Origin: JAVVSK01 sp036654235
GTDB lineage: Bacteria > Bacillota > Clostridia > Christensenellales > CAG-138
Direction of reading: 5' to 3'
NCBI GenBank assembly: GCA_036654235.1
Contig: JAVVSK010000009.1
Coordinates: forward strand, 23,571-87,570
Length of the DNA: 64,000 bases
Of the stretch, positions 41,967 through 51,300 are shown one piece after another. Every line of letters starts with the position of its first letter. Position 1 is the first letter of the stretch. The position numbers and the translations under genes are program-made. Under the pieces are notes generated by a model. The model saw nothing but the letters and a program-made list of their open reading frames with translations. It searched no databases and was not told the DNA's origin.

Positions 41967-43560
41967 GCTTAATGAAATAAAAAAAGCTATAGCGAGTTGG
42001 TTCGAGTTTGACGCGGGCTATGATAAATTTGAATTGCTCGAAACAGAGAGCGGAGAACCGACGTTTTTTGGGAACTTAAAGCGCGGAGCCGAAGAACCTC
42101 CAAAAAAACCGCAATACGTTGAAAAAAGTCTCGAAAAAAATACCGAAAAGTTAAATATCGATTTTCATACGGACGTGAATAAAGATTTAATATTCAGAGA
42201 GTTTTTATTTTGCAAAATTAAAAAATCTCTGGCGGTATTTATAAACGATATGGCCGAGGCAAGGGCGATAAACGATTTTATTTTGCGCGAAAGTATGGGT
42301 ACAGATATAGATATAAATGCGGGAGACGATATAATTGCGTTCGCAATAAAAAACGTATTTACATTTTCGGAGGTAAAGGTCGAAAATGTTTGGAATAAAG
42401 TAAAACAGGCGATCTTGGACGGTCAGACCGCGGTTTTTATAGATGGCGCGAGCGAGGCAATAATATTCGATACACGCGGATTTCCAAAAAGAAGCGTTAC
42501 AACGCCCGACAATGAAAAAACGGTATTAGGTCCAAAACAGGCTTTTATAGAAAACATAAGAACAAATATAACGCTTATCCGCCGTATAGTTCGTACGGAC
42601 GATCTCGTTTGTGAGCTTCGCGACGCGGGAGGCGAAAACAATATTAGCGCGGGGATAATGTATCGGGACGGGATTACCAATACGAACCTAATAAAAGAAG
42701 TAAAACGGCGTATGGCAAAGATAGATATGCGAACGGTTTTAAGTAGCGGCACCGTTGAACAGATGATAGAACGAAGCGCACTTTTTCCGCTTCCGCTTTC
42801 GCTTTCGACGGAGCGCCCGGATAGAGCTGCTAATTTTATTATGCAGGGGCATATTGTCCTGCTTGTTGACGGAAGTCCTCTCGTTCATGTTATTCCAATT
42901 ACTCTTCCCGTTTTGATGGCTGCTTCCGAGGATGCCTATGCAAGCCCGGCGATAGGAGGAATAATGCGCTTTGTCAGATATGCCGGCGCGATTATATCGA
43001 TACTTATGCCGGCCATTTTTATAGCTATAGCGATGCATCATCTTGGCCTTTTATCGAACGAAGCTTTGACGACGCTCCTTTCGTCGCGTAAGATGGTTTC
43101 TGCTCCAATTTGGGTCGAACTTATTTTCCTCCTTCTTATTTTTCATTTGATACGCGAGGCGGGAATGCGCGTTCCCGGGAGCATTGGGCAGGCGATAGGA
43201 ATAATAGGAGGGCTTATATTGGGGCAGGCGGCCGTCGCCGCTAATCTCGTAAGCTCGGTAGTTTTGATATTAATAGCGCTTACGGGTCTCGGAAATTTTT
43301 GTATACCCGATTATCCAACGCAGCTTTCGGCAGTTTACATAAGACTTTATCTAATCGCTTTTTCAATGTTTGGAGGGCTTCTTGGCTTTTTTTCCGGGCT
43401 CTTGATCTTGATAGCTATAGTCGCTTCAGTAAAATCTTTCGGCATTCCATATTTAGCGCCTTTTGCGCCAAAGACATATTCGAAGCGTCCGTTTATACTT
43501 CGCGGAATTCTTGGAAATATAAAAACCGCCGTCGATTATACGAATACGGAGGATAATTAA
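41965..43560 (+). CDS. gerA: Spore germinant receptor subunit A (GerA family)
   Basis: GerA-family subunits sit in the spore inner membrane and sense germinants. The product has a soluble N-terminal region (to about residue 275), and a C-terminal membrane part with about five helices. Family marks include GQTAVFIDGASEAIIFDTRGFPKR, FIENIRTNITLIRRIVRTDDL, YRDGITNTNLIKEVKRRM, FPLPLSLSTERPDRAANFIMQGHIVLLVDGSP and EAGMRVPGSIGQAIGIIGGLILGQAAV, all in short stretches of the family pattern. The start is uncertain: TTG at 41941 lies inside a terminator hairpin, and TTG at 41965 (LNEIKKAI) follows GGCGGTG. No ATG is near. Confidence 0.9.
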   Translation: MLNEIKKAIASWFEFDAGYDKFELLETESGEPTFFGNLKRGAEEPPKKPQYVEKSLEKNTEKLNIDFHTDVNKDLIFREFLFCKIKKSLAVFINDMAEARAINDFILRESMGTDIDINAGDDIIAFAIKNVFTFSEVKVENVWNKVKQAILDGQTAVFIDGASEAIIFDTRGFPKRSVTTPDNEKTVLGPKQAFIENIRTNITLIRRIVRTDDLVCELRDAGGENNISAGIMYRDGITNTNLIKEVKRRMAKIDMRTVLSSGTVEQMIERSALFPLPLSLSTERPDRAANFIMQGHIVLLVDGSPLVHVIPITLPVLMAASEDAYASPAIGGIMRFVRYAGAIISILMPAIFIAIAMHHLGLLSNEALTTLLSSRKMVSAPIWVELIFLLLIFHLIREAGMRVPGSIGQAIGIIGGLILGQAAVAANLVSSVVLILIALTGLGNFCIPDYPTQLSAVYIRLYLIAFSMFGGLLGFFSGLLILIAIVASVKSFGIPYLAPFAPKTYSKRPFILRGILGNIKTAVDYTNTEDN

Positions 43561-44679
43561 ATGAATCTTCGCGAGGGGAAAATGGGGAGGCAGGAGACGA
43601 TAGCGCTTTTAAGCACTTCGCTCTTTATCAGCGCGGTTTTTACCGTTAATTCGAGCGAGACATATTCAACGGGAAACTCAACCTACCTAACCTTACCTAT
43701 TTCTATTCTTCTATCCGTAGTTATATTTCTTATCGTTTCTTTTGCTCTTAAAAAAAGCGGGCAAGGGGGGCTCATGGAGATGGCGCGATATGCTTTTGGA
43801 CCGATCGGGGAATTTATATATGCTTTTGTATTGATCGCGGGGCTTTTAATAGCCGCCATAATTCCAACGGATAATTTTCTTCTCGTTATGCAAAGTTATC
43901 TGTACGTCGATTCAGACTATACGGAAATAATAATCTATATAGTCCCGGTAATAGCGATACTTGCGTTTATCGGTTTCGAGGGGCTGGGTCGAACGGCGAA
44001 ACTCTTATCATGGGTGTTTATCATAATACTTTTCGTAACTTTTTTTAATCTCGGCGAAAGCCTTGAAACGTATAGACTTGCTCCGTTTTTAGGGGACGGG
44101 GTTGAGCATATGGCAACGATATCGATAAACTCAATGTATTGTTTTTTACCCGGTTTGCTTTCGATATTTACGCTAACTAGGGGGACTCAGGGGGAAAAAA
44201 ACGCGAAGTTTTCGGGGGTTACTTCGGGGATTATTGCCGCCGTTATCGTCTTTATAACGCAGCTCATTATCGGTATGGCATTTTCATATAACGAGCTTAA
44301 AGATATATTTATGCCATTTTACGTTATAAACACTATAAGCGGGAATGATTCATACCTTATTCGCACGGAAAAACTTACGGTATTTATATTTTTATTGGGC
44401 GGGATAATAGCCGCCGCGTATTATATTTACGGTGCGGCGCGAATATACGTTCGCGAGTTTAAGCAAAGGGATATACGCCCGGCTATTGCGTCATTTAGCG
44501 CGATTTTACTTACACTTGTCATATCTAAGCACGTTGGAATGCATTATATTAAAGGCGTGCTTGAATTTGCGTCAAAATATATGACTGCTATACTTATAAT
44601 TCCGACTTTACTTATGTGTATATCTGCTCTGATAAGGACAAGTATATGTGAGAAGAAAGGGATAATAAATGAAAGCTAA
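43561..44679 (+). CDS. gerB: Spore germinant receptor subunit B (GerB family permease)
   Basis: The 372-residue ten-helix protein is an amino-acid-permease-like (APC) subunit. It starts MNLREGKMGRQETIALLSTSLFIS and contains GGLMEMARYAFGPIGEFIYAF, as usual for GerB. Its ATG abuts the gerA stop directly, with GGAGG inside the gerA end. Recent work on GerA-type receptors shows this subunit class in germinant recognition; the ligand is not deducible here. Confidence 0.93.
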   Translation: MNLREGKMGRQETIALLSTSLFISAVFTVNSSETYSTGNSTYLTLPISILLSVVIFLIVSFALKKSGQGGLMEMARYAFGPIGEFIYAFVLIAGLLIAAIIPTDNFLLVMQSYLYVDSDYTEIIIYIVPVIAILAFIGFEGLGRTAKLLSWVFIIILFVTFFNLGESLETYRLAPFLGDGVEHMATISINSMYCFLPGLLSIFTLTRGTQGEKNAKFSGVTSGIIAAVIVFITQLIIGMAFSYNELKDIFMPFYVINTISGNDSYLIRTEKLTVFIFLLGGIIAAAYYIYGAARIYVREFKQRDIRPAIASFSAILLTLVISKHVGMHYIKGVLEFASKYMTAILIIPTLLMCISALIRTSICEKKGIINES

Positions 44680-45886
44680 ATTTTGCTTTATATTGGCGCT
44701 TATAGTGTTGAGCTTTTCGCTTCAGGGCTGTATACAGGAGATGACAATAGAAGAAAACGGATACGTAATTATGTTAGGAGTTGATAAAGGTGAAAAATTA
44801 AAATATAACTTTACTTTTGTTATGCAAAACGAAAGTGCACAATCGGAAAATAGGCTATCGCCGAATATTGTAACGGTAAGCACGGAAGGGGAGGATATTT
44901 TCGGATCCATAGCGGTTGCGGAATCCGCGCTTCCCTATAATCTCGATTTTTCTCGTATGAGCGTACTCGTTTTTTCGTCTGATATAGCTAAGTCGACTTT
45001 TTTTCACGAATTCTTTCTAATTACGTTTTCGTCTATAAAGGTCAGAGAATCGGCGGACATGCTGATTTGCGCCGGAAAGAGCGCAGATTTTTTAAACGGC
45101 TTAAAAAGTGACGAAAGTATAAGCCTTGCGCATATGCAGTATAGCCTCTTCGATCTGCATTCTAAGGAAGGCAGGATGATGCCCTGTAGCATGATGCGTT
45201 TTTTGGAGGGCGCGCGCGGAAGTCGGTTTGACGCGATAATACCTTTTTGCGCCGTTGATAAATCGATAGAGACGGAGAAAGATAAGGAAAACGGAGAATC
45301 GTCTGAATCGGACGGAACAACTTCGGGAGTAAAACGAAAAGGCGGAATGAAGTCTTACGTCGATGGATCAGTTATATTTTCGGGCTTTAAAGAGGTTGGC
45401 GTTATAGATGCTAACGATACGAAGATAACCCTTATCGCTCTTGGCGAGCTTAAAAAATGCAACATGAGCGTGCCTTTCGAGGGGATGGATCTTATTCTGA
45501 ATCTAAATGAAAAGCATCAGCCTAAAGTAAAATTTTCAGATAATGGGATGCCGACCGTTGAAATAGAGATGGGGTTAGAGGCAAATATAGAGAAGAGCAC
45601 AGCGATCAGAATTCACAGAAACAACGATGACGACAATATAGAACTTATAAAGAAAATCGAGAGCACGATAGCGGAATATTTAGAGAGCGAGCTTATTCGC
45701 GTATTTGAGATTCAAAAAACGCTCAATTCGGACTTCATGGGTATAGGGCGCTATGCTTGTATGACGTTTAAGAGCGTTGAACTTTGGGAAGCATACAACT
45801 TTCGAGAAAAGCTAAAGATACTTTCGGCGCAATTTTCTGTCGATGTTGAACTTCTCGAATTTAGTTCATCATCATATGCCGGATAG
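44669..45886 (+). CDS. gerC: Spore germinant receptor subunit C (GerC family lipoprotein)
   Basis: The 405-residue product has a lipoprotein signal (lipobox LQGC, Cys at about residue 21) followed by the GerC start IQEMTIEENGYVIMLGVDKG and a three-domain extracytoplasmic body. It contains a charged linker (KDKENGESSESDGTTSGVKRK, about residues 206-226). It overlaps gerB by 11 bases, so the three subunits are translated together. Confidence 0.93.
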   Translation: MKAKFCFILALIVLSFSLQGCIQEMTIEENGYVIMLGVDKGEKLKYNFTFVMQNESAQSENRLSPNIVTVSTEGEDIFGSIAVAESALPYNLDFSRMSVLVFSSDIAKSTFFHEFFLITFSSIKVRESADMLICAGKSADFLNGLKSDESISLAHMQYSLFDLHSKEGRMMPCSMMRFLEGARGSRFDAIIPFCAVDKSIETEKDKENGESSESDGTTSGVKRKGGMKSYVDGSVIFSGFKEVGVIDANDTKITLIALGELKKCNMSVPFEGMDLILNLNEKHQPKVKFSDNGMPTVEIEMGLEANIEKSTAIRIHRNNDDDNIELIKKIESTIAEYLESELIRVFEIQKTLNSDFMGIGRYACMTFKSVELWEAYNFREKLKILSAQFSVDVELLEFSSSSYAG

Positions 45887-45896
45887 GAAAAAAAAT

Positions 45897-46046
45897 ATGA
45901 TAGGTATAATAATAATAGCAGGACTTTTTACGGTATACACGGGGATCTATACGGCGATTTCGTTTAAAAAAGGCAGAATCCTCAGCGGAATGGGCGGGGC
46001 GCTTCTCGTTATAGCCTCCATATGCGCGGCGATTCCATGTTTTTAA
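45897..46046 (+). CDS. Very small membrane protein after gerC
   Basis: The 49-residue product (MIGIIIIAGLF...) consists almost wholly of two hydrophobic segments separated by FKKGRILSGMGG. An earlier ATG at 45876 would add 7 residues and overlap gerC by 11 bases, matching the coupling style of this operon. Some Bacillales germinant receptor operons carry a tiny two-helix D subunit of unknown mechanism, and this gene has the right size, topology and place. No similarity to those subunits can be shown by eye. Confidence 0.6.
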   Translation: MIGIIIIAGLFTVYTGIYTAISFKKGRILSGMGGALLVIASICAAIPCF

Positions 46047-46108
46047 AATATTTCGCATAAATATTCAAAATTGAAGACCATAAAACCCTAAAACAGGCAT
46101 TTTTAGGA

Positions 46109-46137
46109 TTGCCTTTTATGCATGGTTATCCTATAAT
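46109..46137 (+). promoter_or_regulatory. Promoter of pckA
   Basis: TTGCCT, 17-base spacer, TATAAT; the leader is about 57 bases. A short hairpin (CCTAAAA/TTTTAGG, 46088-46108) lies immediately upstream and may end the ger operon transcript. Confidence 0.7.
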
Positions 46138-46200
46138 GAGGTTGAAGAGCGATCGAACCATAGGTGGATCGAGAATGATAAATAAGGAGCAACTTAAAAG

Positions 46201-47775
46201 ATGAGAAGCTTTACCGAAAAACTTGGTATTATCGCGCCTAAAGAGGTGTACATGAACCAAAGCCCCGCGTGGCTTGTTGAAACAGCTATAAAGCGCGGCG
46301 AGGGCAAACTTTCTGAAACCGGCGCTTTGGTTGTAGACACCGGGAAATACACCGGTAGATCGCCGGATGATCGGTTTGTCGTTGATTATCCCGGTGTTCA
46401 TAACGAGATAGATTGGGGTAAAATAAACGTCCCAATATCGCGCGAAAAAGCGGATGCCATAAAGACGCGCATAGTTAGTTATTTGCAAAATCGCGAGCTT
46501 TTCGTTTTCGAGGGTTTCGCCGGTGCGGATAAAACCTATGCGCTTCCCGTAAGGGTAATTTGCGAGCTGGCCAGTTCCGCGCTTTTCGCGACGCAGGCTC
46601 TCGTTCGCCCGACTCTTGAACAACTAGAAAACTTTCAACCCGGCTTCACCGTCCTTTGTGCACCTGGACTTTCATGTATCCCTGAAATAGACGGGACAAA
46701 CAGCGAAGCCGCAATAATCGTTGATTTCGAAAATAAGATAGTTCTTATCGCATCCTCAAGATACTCCGGGGAGATAAAAAAGAGCATCTTCTCGGTTATG
46801 AACTTTATTTTACCACATAAAAACGTATTTCCTATGCATTGTTCCGCGAACATAGGAAAGAACGGCGACAGCGCATTGTTCTTTGGCCTTAGCGGAACGG
46901 GAAAAACGACGCTTTCCGCTGATCCGTCGAGAAATCTTATCGGCGACGATGAACACGGATGGAGCGAAGAGGGGGTCTTCAATTTCGAAGGCGGATGCTA
47001 TGCAAAATGCATAAATCTTTCACACGAAAACGAGCCTCAAATCTGGGAAGCAATAAAATTCGGAACTCTCGTCGAAAACGTAATAATGGACGACGAAACG
47101 CGGCATCTCGACTATAGCGACGCGAAAATAACCGAAAATACGCGCGCCGCTTATCCCGTTGAATATATCCCGAACTGCGTTATACCGGGCATGGGCGGTC
47201 ACCCCAAAACGGTTATATTCCTTACAGCGGATGCTTTCGGCGTTCTTCCTCCGATTTCAAAGCTAAATAAAGATATGGCGATGTATCATTTTGTTTCCGG
47301 ATATACGAGTAAGCTGGCGGGAACGGAGCGCGGGATAGTTGAACCGCAAACAACGTTTTCAACCTGCTTCGGTGCGCCTTTTTTACCGTTGCATCCGTCT
47401 GTTTATGCCGAGATGCTCGGGAAACGCATAATGGAACACGATTCGAACGTATATATGATCAATACGGGCTGGTCCGGCGGTCCATACGGCGTAGGAAAAC
47501 GCATGAGCATAAAATATACCCGCGCAATGGTTACGGCGGCGCTCAACGGGGATTTAGAGAAGTTCGAGTTTACGCTTGACCCGATATTTAACGTCTATAT
47601 CCCGTCGAAATGTCCAAATGTTCCTGATGAAGTCCTTAATCCAAAGTCAACCTGGGCAGATAAGGAAGCGTACGATAAGCAGGCGAAAGATCTCGCAGCG
47701 CGCTTCATTAAAAACTTTTCGAAGTATGATAAGATGCCTGAAAATATAGTAAACGCCGGACCAAAAAAGGTCTGA
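46201..47775 (+). CDS. pckA: Phosphoenolpyruvate carboxykinase (ATP)
   Basis: Interconverts oxaloacetate plus ATP with phosphoenolpyruvate plus CO2. The 524-residue product has the kinase-1a P-loop GLSGTGKTTLS, the metal motif LIGDDEHGW, GRSPDDRFVV (substrate-binding Arg), YTSKLAGTERG and NTGWSGGPYGVGKRM. AAGGAGCAACTTAAAAG precedes the ATG. In anaerobes it often runs toward oxaloacetate to make ATP. It is monocistronic. Confidence 0.97.
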   Translation: MRSFTEKLGIIAPKEVYMNQSPAWLVETAIKRGEGKLSETGALVVDTGKYTGRSPDDRFVVDYPGVHNEIDWGKINVPISREKADAIKTRIVSYLQNRELFVFEGFAGADKTYALPVRVICELASSALFATQALVRPTLEQLENFQPGFTVLCAPGLSCIPEIDGTNSEAAIIVDFENKIVLIASSRYSGEIKKSIFSVMNFILPHKNVFPMHCSANIGKNGDSALFFGLSGTGKTTLSADPSRNLIGDDEHGWSEEGVFNFEGGCYAKCINLSHENEPQIWEAIKFGTLVENVIMDDETRHLDYSDAKITENTRAAYPVEYIPNCVIPGMGGHPKTVIFLTADAFGVLPPISKLNKDMAMYHFVSGYTSKLAGTERGIVEPQTTFSTCFGAPFLPLHPSVYAEMLGKRIMEHDSNVYMINTGWSGGPYGVGKRMSIKYTRAMVTAALNGDLEKFEFTLDPIFNVYIPSKCPNVPDEVLNPKSTWADKEAYDKQAKDLAARFIKNFSKYDKMPENIVNAGPKKV

Positions 47776-47844
47776 TACGGATTCAAACTAAAGCTTAAAT
47801 ATTTTTTTCGAAGATAAAACCGGGAAAAGTAAAAATAAACAATT

Positions 47845-47903
47845 TCGCCCGCGGAACGGGTCGGTCTTTGCTTTTTATTGACCGACGCAGCTTCGCGGGC
47901 GAC
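47845..47903 (+). terminator. Large two-tier hairpin after pckA
   Basis: An outer stem (TCGCCCGCGGAA with TTCGCGGGCGA, one bulge) encloses an inner stem (GTCGGTC with GACCGAC). It lies 70 bases after the pckA stop. A T-run follows only after a 10-base gap. It may be an atypical terminator or a structured 3' end. Confidence 0.5.
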
Positions 47904-48047
47904 TTATTAGGCGTTTTTCAACTCTACTCATTAAATATATTTTAATTTGATTTTAGACAAATTTCTTAAAGAATACCTTTTAGTGGGTCATAAAAAGGCG
48001 TTAAAAGGGTGCCGGGTGGCATTTAAAAAGATATATTAATTTATCTA

Positions 48048-48076
48048 TTGACATTTACATTTAAAAGTGGTACACT
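48048..48076 (+). promoter_or_regulatory. Promoter of rpoB-rpoC
   Basis: TTGACA (48048-48053), 17-base spacer, TACACT (48071-48076), with TG one base before the -10. The leader to the ATG at 48306 is about 220 bases, long enough for control; it has short AT-rich hairpins (e.g. TTAGG/CCTAA near 48229-48249) but no structure I recognise. Confidence 0.75.
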
Positions 48077-48305
48077 TCGTTGCTACGTTACAATGGGTGG
48101 ATAATGGGTTAGTGTCATTTAACTCGTTACCGATCGTTTGGTAAAGAATAAAACCCTCAAAACAGGAAAAAATTCTTTTAGGAATGGAAAGCCTTTACAA
48201 TAAATAATTTACCCTTCGCAATTTAAGCTTAGGGCGGAAAGTCCTAAAGGTGTTTTAACTATTTTTGGGCGCATATGCGGCGAGAATTTTCTAAGGAGTG
48301 ATTCG

Positions 48306-51300
48306 ATGGAACATTTGGTCAAGCTGGGGATGAAGGAACGCATGAGCTTTTCTAAAATCAACGAGGTATTGGATATGCCAAACCTGATTGAGGTACAGAA
48401 AAACTCATACGATCGATTTGTGGATTATGATCTTGGCGAGGTATTGAACGACATATCGCCAATCACGGATTATTCTGAAAAACTTGTATTGGAATTTATC
48501 GATAATCGTATCGACCGCGAGCATCCTAAGTACCCCGTTGAGGAGTGCAAGGAGCGGGATGTCAACTATTCGGCGCCGCTGAAGGTAACCGTGCGCCTTA
48601 TAAACAAGGAGACGGGCGAGGTTAAGCAGCAGGAAGTTTTCATGGGTGATTTTCCGCTCATGACGGAACACGGAACATTCATTATAAATGGAGCGGAGCG
48701 CGTTATAGTAAGTCAGCTCGTTAGATCTCCGGGTGTATATTTTTCCTCATCTATCGACAAGACCGGAAAACAGCTTTTCGCGGCGCAGATAATTCCAAAC
48801 CGCGGCGCGTGGCTGGAGTATGAAACGGACAGCAACGAAATTTTATATGTAAAAATTGACCGTCAGCGTAAGGTACATGCAACGGCGTTTTTGCGTGCCC
48901 TCGGGTATTCGAGCAATGCGGAGATTTTAGCGCTTCTAGGCGAGGAGACGCGTCTTTTAGCGACCCTCGAAAAAGATGTATCTTTTGACGAAGAATCCGG
49001 TCTGATTGAAATATATAAGCGTCAGCGTCCGGGCGAGCCGCCGACGGAGGAGAGCGCGCGCTCCCTTATAACTTCGCTGTTTTTTGATAAAAGATATGAT
49101 CTTGCGCGCGTTGGTCGCTATAAATTTAACGATAAGCTGTCGATAGCGAAGCGTCTAATAGGTCAGACCGCGGCCGAAAATGTAATCGACCCGGGAACGG
49201 GAGAAATCTTAATTGAAGAGGGCGGCTTTATAACAAAAGAAATAGCCCTTACTATTGAAAACGCAGGAGTCTTCGCCGTATACGTTCGTATTGAAGATAA
49301 AAATATAAAAATAATCGGCAACTCGTTTGTCGATGCCTCCTGCTATTTGGATTTCGATCCGAAATCGGTAGGAATAAACGAAAAGGTTCATTATCAAAAG
49401 CTTATGCGCCTTCTCGACGAAACGAAGGATATGGAGATCGAGGAAAGAAAAAATGTTTTCCGCGCCAATATACCCGAGCTTATTCCAAGGCATATAACGA
49501 AAGACGATATAGTCGCTTCGGTAAGTTACCTTATGGGTCTTCCATACGGAATCGGAACGACCGACAATATTGACCATTTAGGCAACCGAAGGATAAGAAG
49601 CGTCGGCGAGCTTTTACAAAATCAGATTCGCGTCGGTCTTACCCGCCTTGAACGTGTCGTAAGAGAGCGCATGAGCGTTCAGGATATGGACGTTGCAACG
49701 CCGAGCAACCTAATAAATATTCGCCCCGTTATAGCAACGATAAAAGAGTTCTTTGGGTCATCTCAGCTTTCACAGTTTATGGATCAAACGAACCCGCTTG
49801 CCGAGCTTACGAATAAGCGAAGATTGTCGGCTTTGGGACCCGGCGGATTAAACCGGGACAGAGCGACGTTCGACGTTAGAGACGTTCACTATTCTCACTA
49901 TGGGCGCATGTGCCCGATAGAGACACCGGAAGGACCTAATATAGGTCTTATAAATTCGCTTTCGACATATGCGCGCATAAACGAATATGGATTTATCGAA
50001 GCGCCATATAGGAAAGTCAACGCAAAGACGCGAACTATCTCAAAAGAAGTTGTATACCTGACCGCGCATGAGGAAGATGGCGCGACTATAGCGCAGGCGA
50101 ACGAGCCTATGACTATCGATAAGGACGGGAACGAATGGTTCGAAAAAGAAAGAATCGTCGTTCGTATGCGTGATCAGATAGTCGAGGTCGACAATACCGA
50201 AATAGACTATATGGATGTTTCGCCGAAGCAGCTTGTTTCGGTCGCTACGGCTATGATCCCATTTCTTGAAAACGACGACAGTAACCGCGCACTGATGGGT
50301 TCCAATATGCAGAGGCAGGCGGTCCCCCTTCTCGTTCCCGAGGCTCCTATCGTAGGAACGGGAATGGAATATAAGGCGGCGCACGATTCGGGCGTTGTAA
50401 TACTTAATAAACATGCAGGTGTTGTAAAAACAGTTTCGGCGGATAAGATAGTCGTCGAGAGCAATGGTGGGGTAAAAACCACTTATAAGTTGACAAAATT
50501 TAAGCGTTCTAACCAGGGAACCTGTATAAACCAACGCCCTGTAGCAAATAAAGGTCAGGTCGTAGCTGTTGGAGATGTTTTGGCGGACGGAGCATCGACG
50601 CAAAACGGAGAGATCGCCCTTGGGCGAAATATATTAATAGGTTTCATGACTTGGGAAGGTTATAACTACGAGGACGCGGTACTGATAAGCGAGGAACTTG
50701 TTAGGGACGACGTATTTACGAGTATACATATAGAGGAGCATGAAACCGAGGCGCGGGATACTAAGCTGGGAGCCGAGGAGATAACGCGAGACGTAACTAA
50801 CGTCGGCGAGGATGCCTTAAAGGATCTCGACGAGCGCGGGATTATAAGAATAGGCGCGGAAGTGCGTTCGGGCGATATATTGGTCGGAAAGGTAACCCCT
50901 AAGGGCGAAACGGAGCTTACAAGCGAGGAGCGCTTGCTCCGCGCGATATTCGGCGAGAAGGCGAGAGAGGTTCGAGATACATCGCTTCGCGTTCCGCATG
51001 GCGAGGGTGGAATAGTCGTCGACGTAAAAGTATTTACGCGCGAAAATAAAGACGAGCTGTCTCCGGGCGTTAATCAACTTGTTCGCGTTTATATAGCTCA
51101 AAAGAGAAAGATCTCCGTCGGAGATAAGATGGCAGGGCGACATGGAAATAAGGGTGTTATATCGCGAATACTTCCTGTCGAGGATATGCCTTTTTTACCG
51201 GACGGAACTCCGCTTCAAATAGTTTTGAATCCTTTAGGCGTTCCTTCCCGTATGAATATAGGTCAGGTACTTGAATTGCACCTTGGGATGGTGGCTAGGA

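Noticed and set aside
46126..46623. 165-codon reading frame on the minus strand
   Set aside because: It is antisense to the pckA promoter and N-terminus; composition reflects the complement of pckA codons.
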